DNA of 10,885 bases from NCBI GenBank assembly GCA_017354595.1, contig JAFMQQ010000052.1:1-10885 (forward strand). The letters run 5' to 3'. Below are positions 1 to 5,521 of the stretch, in pieces (the stretch's first letter is position 1; each line of letters begins with the position of its first letter). The notes below the pieces were generated by a model that ran no database searches, was not told where the DNA came from, and was given only the letters and a program-made list of their open reading frames with translations. This DNA is from Micromonosporaceae bacterium (lineage in GTDB: Bacteria > Actinomycetota > Actinomycetes > Mycobacteriales > Micromonosporaceae). Position numbers and translations under genes: made by a program.

Positions 1-300
1 GGCGCGGGCCGGCCGGCCGCCGGCCTTGCGGGCAGCCGGTGCCGCCGCGTATTCGGCCGCCGGCAGGGCCGCGACAACCGGCGCCGCCTCGATGACGGGT
101 GAGCCGGGGACGGCGAGAATGACCGCACTGATCAGCCGTCTGAGATCAAACGCAGGAAGCTCCTCCGGAGTGAAGCCGTCAGGGCCGTTGGCTCGGACCG
201 TCAGCTCGAGAATGCGCCCGTTGGCGCCGACGTTCGCGTGCAGGGTCGTGCTCGCGTTCGTCGCCTCGTCCGTGGTGATGGTGATGCTGTATGAACTCAC
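1..300 (-). CDS. Hypothetical small protein, N-terminal part (3' end off the window)
   Basis: A GTG start at 300 is fixed by a near-perfect Shine-Dalgarno, AAGGAGG at 308-314, 7 nt upstream. The frame stays open for 100 residues to the left edge, so the C-terminus is missing. The protein begins MSSYSITITTDEANAS and its first 60 residues look like a compact, mostly beta domain ending in an FDLRRLISAV-type segment. Residues 60-90 are an Ala/Pro-rich linker, and the last visible residues (ARKAGGRPARA) begin a basic tail. That layout, a small folded domain followed by a basic Ala/Lys/Arg tail, would suit a nucleic-acid-binding or nucleoid-associated protein. This is inference: I see no named domain. 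It is transcribed away from the surface-protein gene at 627. I am confident it is a real gene and have no firm function for it. Confidence 0.72.
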   Translation of the reverse strand, partial: MSSYSITITTDEATNASTTLHANVGANGRILELTVRANGPDGFTPEELPAFDLRRLISAVILAVPGSPVIEAAPVVAALPAAEYAAAPAARKAGGRPARA

Positions 301-303
301 TGC

Positions 304-348
304 GGTGCCTCCTTGGTGCCGCCAACCACCAGGCACCGACAGGCCTGG
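304..348 (-). promoter_or_regulatory. Leader with mutually exclusive hairpins over the ribosome binding site
   Basis: Between the candidate promoter and the GTG at 300 the minus-strand leader can fold in three competing ways. CCAGGC (343-348) pairs with GCCTGG (329-334). GGTGCC (332-337) can instead pair with GGCACC at 315-320, or with a second GGCACC at 304-309 that overlaps the end of the Shine-Dalgarno. The complementarities are visible in the sequence. A regulatory role is inference, since 6-bp GC-rich stems also arise by chance in such DNA. Confidence 0.3.
308..314 (-). promoter_or_regulatory. Strong Shine-Dalgarno of the 1-300 gene
   Basis: The minus strand reads AAGGAGG, then 7 nt, then GTG at 300. 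It decides the start codon of the hypothetical gene. The last two G residues overlap a GGCACC motif (304-309) that can pair with GGTGCC in the leader at 332-337. Confidence 0.8.
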
Positions 349-366
349 CATCGGGTGTCTGTGCGG

Positions 367-395
367 ACGATACTCCCGAATGAAGCGGTCACCAA
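367..395 (-). promoter_or_regulatory. Candidate sigma70-type promoter for the 1-300 gene
   Basis: On the minus strand a TTGGTG hexamer (390-395) is followed by exactly 17 nt and a TATCGT hexamer (367-372), which fits the actinobacterial TTGNNN / TANNNT pattern. Transcription would begin near position 360 and give a leader of about 60 nt before the GTG at 300. The call is by eye and the -35 box matches the consensus only in its first three bases. Confidence 0.45.
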
Positions 396-626
396 CAGCG
401 GACACGGCTATTTGACCATGGTTGATGTCTTCGAGCATCCCCTGGTAGCACACCGAAACTGGCCCAGAAACGGCACCGAAGTCAGCATGCAGTAGGTGTA
501 TTCGTACCGCCACGGAAAGTCAACAATGGCCGGCGGGGTTGAATCTGCTTCGGAACTAGTAAGGTGGCTATCTATCTACCTGTGGCACACAGAGGCACAA
601 GGCGAACCGTCCGAAGGGTTTGACGA
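396..626. other. Intergenic stretch upstream of the surface-protein gene
   Basis: Together with 301-395 this is the divergent gap between the minus gene ending at 300 and the plus gene at 627. Its base composition is visibly lower in GC than the genes. Short open frames here lack GC-biased third positions and good ribosome sites, so I call none. Possible plus-strand promoter elements, such as TTGAAT at 539-544 with TAAGGT at 560-565, have a poor 15-nt spacing. I see no convincing promoter for the gene at 627. Confidence 0.5.
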
Positions 627-2474
627 GTGGCCGGCAGAAGACGATCTATCAGGTACCGCATGCGGATCAGGCGCGCCGGACGGCAAACCCCGCGCTTCCG
701 CCCACTCGCCGTCCTCGGCGCACTGATCCTATGCGGGACCGGCGTCGCGCTGGCCGCCACCGCGCACGCGGACGACCAGGTGAACTGCACGCTCGTCGTC
801 CCGGCCAATCCCTTGTCGGACCAGGGACTCGCCACGCCGTACCGGTTGTTGGGGCCGTGTCACGAGGGGAACCCCGACACCGCCGCCTTCGTCCAGGCAA
901 CCGTTGTCGACCCGGCGAATGGTGAGCTGTCCGTCTACAACCCACTCGTCGTGGACGACGGTACGCGACCCGCGACCGCGCCGGTGGTACCACAGCTGCC
1001 GAATGGTGCCGTGGTCGGCATCTGGTTCGGGTTCAATGGGGACAACCTGACACTACAGTCAACCGACAACAGCCTCGCCGATGGCAACTGCGTCAACGGT
1101 GCGGCCGACTCCATCTTCGGACAGTTCGCATACTGCAACGCGGGCGCGTTCTTCACCGCGGCGCATACCGCGATGGCGGCCGGAATGCTCGACGTTCCAC
1201 AACTGGGCACCGGCCGGGACGGGTTGCCGTGCCCGACGACGCGTGATTTCCGGATCGTGGACCAGGACCAGAGCGACAACGTCACCTCCACCTACCTGCT
1301 ACTCCCCGATGGCAGCACGGCACAGAACACCGCGGCCAACCAGGCGGCGTTGGCGCCCCGCGGCGCCACGGTGGTGGCGAACGGATCCGATGAGGGACTG
1401 GTGGTGAACTTCATCGACCCGGCCCTGGGCTGCACCCCGTACGTCGCGCCCGACCTGGCCGATCCGGGTGCGGTCGCCTCGTCGCTCGCGCTGAATGAGT
1501 TGGACGCCGGAAGGCAACCGGCGCCGGTCGCCCTGGTGCCGCTCAACGACCCGATGGCGATGGTGGGCGACGGATACAACGTCCAGAAGGTCAACATGTA
1601 CCGCACCGGTGTGGACCAGGGCCGGATCGATGTCGCGACCGAGCTGCCCGCGGAGTATTGCCGCTCCATGCTCAGCATGGGTATCGGCGCGCTGCGCGGC
1701 GACCGGGATCTCACCCGCCCCTTCCGCTCGCCCGACCCGGCCACGGCGAGCAGTCTCTTCGCCTTCCTCGCCGCCCGGCTGGACGGCAGCTTCTCCTCGC
1801 TGCGCTGCGACCACCTGCTGGGCATCAAGAGTCCGGTACATCTGATCAAGGCCGATGGCATCGTGGTCGACGCGACCTTCACCGACCTGCCGGCGCCGGC
1901 GCCCTCCACCGGGCCGACACCCTCGGCGCGGCCCACACCCACCAGCCGGCCGACACCCACCAGCCGGCCGACACCCACCACCGGGCCGACACCCACCACC
2001 CGACCGACACCCACCACGCGACCGACACCCACCACCCGATCGGTACCCTCGGTGCCACCGACGAGTACCACGCCGCGCTCCCCGCGCGCCCTGCCCGCAA
2101 CGACTGCTCCGCAACCCCGGTCGACAACGGGGGCTCCCGCCACACCACACCCCGCGACACACCCGACCGCGACACACCCGACCGGGGCACACGATCCGGT
2201 GGTGTATCCGCCCGCCGCGTCCGCGGCGGCACCCCCGGCGGCCGACGGCATCGACCCGTCCGCGGTACCGGCGACCACGCTGACGATCGGCGCCATGCCG
2301 TACCACCCCCAGGCGGGCGCGGGCGGCGGTACCGGTGGCGGTGGTGGCTTCCGGCTGCCACGCCTGGCCGGGTGGTCACTGCTGACCGGCGGTGGACTGA
2401 TCGCCGTCGCCCTGTTGCTGACCAGCCTCGCCAGACATCGCCGCCGCGACGGGTACGCCAACGTCGACTGGTAG
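627..2474 (+). CDS. Secreted, membrane-anchored surface protein with Pro/Thr repeat stalk
   Basis: The 615-residue product has a basic N-region, a hydrophobic segment at about 27-46 and a likely signal-peptidase site after AHA48. The mature ectodomain (about 50-420) holds eight cysteines (54, 78, 155, 170, 202, 269, 345, 394), enough for four disulfides. A Pro/Thr-rich stalk follows (about 424-530, hexad RPTPTT repeats), then a Pro/Ala/Gly-rich linker. The end is LPRLAG (577-582), a membrane segment (583-602) and an RHRRR tail. The last part resembles a sortase signal, but LPRLAG is not a canonical LPXTG, so a plain membrane anchor is more likely. The GTG at 627 has a modest GAAGGG 8 nt upstream. 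An in-frame ATG at 660 (residue 12) is an alternative and still gives a full signal peptide. I do not recognise the ectodomain family. The gene stands alone in its direction and its stop lies 4 bp from the stop of the opposing mannosyltransferase gene. Confidence 0.85.
   Translation: MAGRRRSIRYRMRIRRAGRQTPRFRPLAVLGALILCGTGVALAATAHADDQVNCTLVVPANPLSDQGLATPYRLLGPCHEGNPDTAAFVQATVVDPANGELSVYNPLVVDDGTRPATAPVVPQLPNGAVVGIWFGFNGDNLTLQSTDNSLADGNCVNGAADSIFGQFAYCNAGAFFTAAHTAMAAGMLDVPQLGTGRDGLPCPTTRDFRIVDQDQSDNVTSTYLLLPDGSTAQNTAANQAALAPRGATVVANGSDEGLVVNFIDPALGCTPYVAPDLADPGAVASSLALNELDAGRQPAPVALVPLNDPMAMVGDGYNVQKVNMYRTGVDQGRIDVATELPAEYCRSMLSMGIGALRGDRDLTRPFRSPDPATASSLFAFLAARLDGSFSSLRCDHLLGIKSPVHLIKADGIVVDATFTDLPAPAPSTGPTPSARPTPTSRPTPTSRPTPTTGPTPTTRPTPTTRPTPTTRSVPSVPPTSTTPRSPRALPATTAPQPRSTTGAPATPHPATHPTATHPTGAHDPVVYPPAASAAAPPAADGIDPSAVPATTLTIGAMPYHPQAGAGGGTGGGGGFRLPRLAGWSLLTGGGLIAVALLLTSLARHRRRDGYANVDW
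1911..2036 (+). repeat. 18-bp tandem repeat encoding RPTPTT hexads
   Basis: Seven consecutive 18-bp units of the form (c/g)g(g/a)ccgacacccaccann encode G/R-P-T-P-T/S-x, and a decayed eighth unit follows at 2037-2054. The central units are nearly identical in DNA as well as protein, which implies recent slippage or duplication. The copy number may vary between strains. The repeat forms the extended stalk of the surface protein. Confidence 0.85.
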
Positions 2475-2478
2475 CCTC

Positions 2479-3831
2479 TCAGGCGACGAACTGGTCATGC
2501 AGGAACGTCAATATCATGACGCCCTGCAGGGCTAGCACCACCATCGTGTACAACCGGTCGAAGCGTCTGTCCCGCCCGAACTTCGCCAGCAGCATGAAGA
2601 CCGGCAGGCATTCCAGGGCGAAGCGCCACATGGAACTCAGCGGGTAGACGTTGTGGATCGGGGTGGTGAGCGGGATGAGAATCACCGCCGCGGAGAAGAT
2701 GACCATGTATGCCTGCTCCCCGCCGATCCCCCACTGCTTGTCGAGTGCGATCACGAGCAGCACCAGCACCGCGATAGCGGTGGCGAGGTTGTAGATGTTG
2801 CGCACCGTGTCCGGCCCGAGCATCGGGTGGGTGTTGGCGATGAGTCGACCGGTGTCCGCGATCGTGGTCCAGGGCGCTGTGTAACCGGACCGGAACCAGT
2901 TGGCCTGCATCTTCTGGAAGTAGAGCGGGTCGCCGAAGGCGTGCCAGAGGTACAGCGCGTAAATCACCAGTCCGACCGGGGCGAGCAGCAACGCCAGCAG
3001 ATCCGCCCGGATCCGGCGTACGGAGAAGTGACGCTGGCGCAGGTACTCGTACAGCATCGAGACGGCGAGCAGCACACCCACCACCCGGGTGGCGCTGGCG
3101 AACCCGGCCAGCAGGCCGGCGATCCACCAGCGACCGCGACGCATGCAGTAGAAGGAACCGGCGGCCAGTGCGACGAACAACGATTCGTTGTACGCCGCCG
3201 CGAGGTAGAAACCGGTGGGAAAGGCGAGCAGGTAGAAGATGGTGCGCCGGGCCATGTCGCCGCCGAGGAACTCGGTCGTCAGCCGGTGTACCAGCACCAG
3301 TGCGGCCAGGCAGGCCAGTCCCGACACCACCAGTGCCGCCTCGAACGAGCCACCCGGCAGCACCGCGTTGGACCACCGGATCAGCAACGGGTACAGCGGG
3401 AAGAAGGCGGCGCTGCGCTTGTCGTAGCCGTACCCGGAGTCAGCGATGATCACGTACCACGTGGTGTCCCACCGGTGCCACGCCTGGTACGCCTGGGCGA
3501 CGCCGGGCGCGTCGCCGAAGGGTAGCCAGGCAACGAAGGTCACCGCGGCATACGTCGCCAGGCCGGCGAGCCAGGTCCAGAGGCCGGCGAAGAACGAGGC
3601 CCGCCAGGCGGCTCGGGACCCGTCCACGCCCGGGCGCTGTTCCGGCTCCCCGACCTCGGCTGCCGGCTCCCCGACCTCGGCGACCGGCTCCGCGACCGGC
3701 TCGTAGGCCGGCTCCGCGACCGGCTCGGCGGCCTCGACCGGGGCCGCGGACTCCGCAACCGGGGTAGCGGAATCCTCGACCTCCGGCGGAGCTGGATCGG
3801 CGACGGGTGACGGTTCGGCCACTGCTGACAT
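2479..3831 (-). CDS. PIG-V-like GT-C family mannosyltransferase
   Basis: A polytopic membrane glycosyltransferase of 450 residues. After an acidic Pro/Glu/Val-rich cytosolic N-tail (1-70) comes a first membrane segment (about 80-103) and then the family block HRWDTTWYVIIADSGY (119-134) with FFPLYPLL (143-150). Asp122 sits where GT-C enzymes keep a catalytic acid. Further family-like blocks are FPTGFYLAAAYNESLF (204-219), SATRVVG (246-252) and YPLSSMWRF near the C-terminus. Related enzymes transfer mannose from a polyprenyl-phosphate donor on the outer face of the membrane; donor and acceptor here are not known. I place the start at the ATG at 3831, because the longer upstream frame runs through the end of the permease gene. 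No Shine-Dalgarno precedes this ATG, but a TATATT lies 7 nt upstream, which fits a leaderless transcript. It could also be co-transcribed with the ABC exporter 28 nt upstream. Confidence 0.87.
   Translation of the reverse strand: MSAVAEPSPVADPAPPEVEDSATPVAESAAPVEAAEPVAEPAYEPVAEPVAEVGEPAAEVGEPEQRPGVDGSRAAWRASFFAGLWTWLAGLATYAAVTFVAWLPFGDAPGVAQAYQAWHRWDTTWYVIIADSGYGYDKRSAAFFPLYPLLIRWSNAVLPGGSFEAALVVSGLACLAALVLVHRLTTEFLGGDMARRTIFYLLAFPTGFYLAAAYNESLFVALAAGSFYCMRRGRWWIAGLLAGFASATRVVGVLLAVSMLYEYLRQRHFSVRRIRADLLALLLAPVGLVIYALYLWHAFGDPLYFQKMQANWFRSGYTAPWTTIADTGRLIANTHPMLGPDTVRNIYNLATAIAVLVLLVIALDKQWGIGGEQAYMVIFSAAVILIPLTTPIHNVYPLSSMWRFALECLPVFMLLAKFGRDRRFDRLYTMVVLALQGVMILTFLHDQFVA
3642..3727 (-). repeat. 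Imperfect repeats coding the acidic N-tail of the mannosyltransferase
   Basis: Two 19-bp copies of ccggctccccgacctcggc (3642-3660 and 3663-3681, period 21) are followed by two 20-bp copies of ccggctccgcgaccggctcg (3684-3703 and 3708-3727). On the minus strand they encode EVGEPAA and AEPVAEP units, a low-complexity acidic tail placed before the first membrane segment. Confidence 0.75.
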
Positions 3832-3838
3832 GGGCGCA

Positions 3839-3844
3839 AATATA
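3839..3844 (-). promoter_or_regulatory. Candidate -10 box for a leaderless mannosyltransferase transcript
   Basis: TATATT lies on the minus strand exactly 7 nt before the ATG at 3831, in a 28-nt gap that has no Shine-Dalgarno. This is the spacing expected if transcription starts at the A of the ATG, a common actinobacterial arrangement. No good -35 box is visible 16-19 nt further upstream. Confidence 0.4.
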
Positions 3845-3859
3845 GCGACGCCGGGAAGA

Positions 3860-4687
3860 TCACGAGTAGCGGGTGATGAACCCCCGGGCCCGGAAGATGC
3901 GCAGCATCCAGACCAGGAAGGCGATCCCGGCGGCGAGCATGGCGGTGGTGCCGCCGAGTGCCATGCCGAATTCGCCCCACGGTACCGGCTGCCCGGAGGC
4001 GAGCGCACGCCCGGCCGCGAAGGCGTGCGTGGTGGGCAGCAGCTGCGCCACCGGACGCAGCACCCCGGGCAGCGCGCTGACCGGATAGAAGGTGCCCGAG
4101 AGCGGCATCACCACAAACAGGATTCCCCAGGCCAGTGCCTCGGCACCGCTGCCGAAGCGCAGTACCAGCCCGATCACGAACAGCGCGATGGCCCAGCCGA
4201 CCGCGAGCAGCAGCGCGGCGATCGGGATCAGCCCGAAGCCCACGCTGGTCACCTTGAAGGCGTACGCGAGCCAGGCGATCAGCGCCACCGCACCCACTCC
4301 GAAGACCAGCTTGACCAGGCCGAAGAGTGCCACGCCCAGGACGTACTCCCACTCCCGCAGCGGGGTGACCATCAGGCTGAGCAGGCTGCGCGACCAGGTC
4401 TCCTCCAGGAAGCCGGTGGCCAGCGCGATCTGTGCCTGGTACACCACGTGCCACAGCACCACACCCACCAGCAGGTAGAGCGCGACCTGCTGGGCGCCGG
4501 TACCGGAGCGGCTGGCGGCGAAGATACCGATCGAGCCGAACAGCACCACGTCCACCGCCGGCCAGACCACCACGTCGAAGAGCCGGTGCGGGCTGCGCCG
4601 CAGCACGTACGCGTGCCGCTGGGCGATGGCCAGCACCCGCCAGACGCCGGCGGCCAACGGACCGAAGGTTGCCGGCCGTCCTGGCAT
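3860..4687 (-). CDS. ABC-2 type transporter permease
   Basis: The membrane subunit of an ABC exporter, 275 residues, the usual length for DrrB/NodJ-like ABC-2 permeases. About six membrane segments can be seen (roughly 37-57, 66-88, 117-141, 150-176, 183-205, 242-263). The conserved ABC-2 loop SGTFYPVSALPGVLRPVAQL (197-216), followed by LPTTHAFAAGR, precedes the last membrane segment. The ATG at 4687 lies 1 nt after the ATPase stop (TGAGATG) and has a GGAGG 5 nt upstream, so the two genes are translationally coupled. By family the complex moves a hydrophobic drug, lipid-linked glycan or similar substrate outward. The neighbouring mannosyltransferase makes a glycolipid or glycan substrate conceivable, but the sequence does not show it. 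Confidence 0.9.
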   Translation of the reverse strand: MPGRPATFGPLAAGVWRVLAIAQRHAYVLRRSPHRLFDVVVWPAVDVVLFGSIGIFAASRSGTGAQQVALYLLVGVVLWHVVYQAQIALATGFLEETWSRSLLSLMVTPLREWEYVLGVALFGLVKLVFGVGAVALIAWLAYAFKVTSVGFGLIPIAALLLAVGWAIALFVIGLVLRFGSGAEALAWGILFVVMPLSGTFYPVSALPGVLRPVAQLLPTTHAFAAGRALASGQPVPWGEFGMALGGTTAMLAAGIAFLVWMLRIFRARGFITRYS

Positions 4688-4688
4688 C

Positions 4689-5447
4689 TCAGCCTCCCTC
4701 TCGTACGCCGGCGAGGTGCAGGAATACCTCTTCGAGATCGTCGCGACCGAAGTCCTCGGTGATCTGCGCGGACGTGCCGTCCGCGACCACCCGGCCGGCG
4801 GACAGGAACACCACCCGTTCGCACAGCCGCTCCACCTCGACCATGTTGTGGCTGGTGACCAGCAGCGCGGTCCCGTCGGTGGCGCTGATCTCGCACAGCG
4901 CGGTACGCACCCGCAGGGCCACGTCCGGGTCGAGCGACGCGGTCGGCTCGTCGAGGACCAGAAGGTCGGGCCGGTGCAGTACCGCCTTGGCGATGCCGAC
5001 CAGCGTCTTCTGCCCGCTGGAGAGTTCGGTACCCATCGCCCGCGCCAGGTGCGCCACGCCGAAGCGCTCCAGCGCCGCGGCCGCCGCCAGCCCCGGCTGG
5101 CGCAGCCCGGCCAGCCGGCCGAACATGCGCAGGTACTCGATGACTCTCATGTGGTCGGGCAGCGGCAGGTACCCGGCGGCGAAGCCGACTCCTCGCATGG
5201 CTCGATCCCGCTCCCGCGGCAACCGGTGGCCGAGAATCTCGACGGTACCGGCGTCGGGCCGCACCGCGCCCAGGCACATCAGCAGGGTGGTGGTCTTCCC
5301 GGCGCCGTTGGGGCCGAGCAGGCCGACCCGCTCGCCCCGCGACACGGTGAGGCTCACGCCGTCGACGGCCCTGCCCCGCCGGTACGCCTTGACGAGCTGG
5401 CTTGCGACAAGCGCTGGCGGCAACACAGGACGCATCCTGTCAGCCAT
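4689..5447 (-). CDS. ABC transporter ATP-binding protein (ABC-2 exporter)
   Basis: The nucleotide-binding subunit paired with the permease downstream, 252 residues from the chosen start. Walker A GPNGAGKT is at 45-52, the signature LSSGQ at 142-146, Walker B LLVLDEPTASLD at 162-173 and the switch His in TSHNM at 200. The Q-loop region reads GFAAGYLPLPDHM (88-100), with no Gln where the family usually has one. The frame stays open upstream to a TTG at 5480, but the extra residues are unlike the family and fall in a 17-bp tandem repeat, so I prefer the ATG at 5447. An ATG at 5435 is also possible. None of these starts has a strong Shine-Dalgarno. The gene lies 74 nt after the redox pair in the same direction. 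Confidence 0.88.
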   Translation of the reverse strand: MADRMRPVLPPALVASQLVKAYRRGRAVDGVSLTVSRGERVGLLGPNGAGKTTTLLMCLGAVRPDAGTVEILGHRLPRERDRAMRGVGFAAGYLPLPDHMRVIEYLRMFGRLAGLRQPGLAAAAALERFGVAHLARAMGTELSSGQKTLVGIAKAVLHRPDLLVLDEPTASLDPDVALRVRTALCEISATDGTALLVTSHNMVEVERLCERVVFLSAGRVVADGTSAQITEDFGRDDLEEVFLHLAGVREGG

Positions 5448-5463
5448 CCGCCCAGTGTCGCCA

Positions 5464-5497
5464 ACGAATTGCGCCGCCAAACGAATTGCGCCGCCAA
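5464..5497 (-). repeat. 17-bp perfect tandem repeat upstream of the ABC exporter
   Basis: Two adjacent identical copies of TTGGCGGCGCAATTCGT (minus strand) occupy 5481-5497 and 5464-5480, and a third TTGGCG follows in register at 5458-5463. They lie 17-50 nt upstream of the preferred ATPase ATG. The array could be an operator with repeated protein sites or a chance slippage product. If the TTG at 5480 were the real start, one copy would be coding. Confidence 0.8.
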
Positions 5498-5521
5498 CGG
5501 TTTGACGGCCGGGGGTCCGGG

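Noticed and set aside
313..495. Small plus-strand frames in the divergent gap (313-495 and 496-726)
   Set aside because: They have mixed codon use and no ribosome sites, and the second runs into the surface-protein gene in another frame.
577..582. Canonical sortase LPXTG motif at the surface-protein C-terminus (numbers here are protein residues of the 627-2474 gene)
   Set aside because: The residues are LPRLAG; the Thr-Gly pair is missing, so I treat it only as a layout resemblance.
1292..2461. Minus-strand open frames (389 and 335 codons) across the surface-protein gene
   Set aside because: They are antisense to a gene with a clear signal peptide and anchor. Their repetitive VGVGRV/GGCR content is the mirror of the RPTPTT repeat.
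1658..2647. Plus-strand frame giving HPTDTHH-like repeats
   Set aside because: It is an out-of-frame reading of the 18-bp repeat, starts inside the surface-protein gene and has no ribosome site.
3832..4008. 59-residue N-terminal extension of the mannosyltransferase
   Set aside because: It would overlap the permease coding end by about 150 nt in another frame and does not resemble the acidic N-tail that follows.
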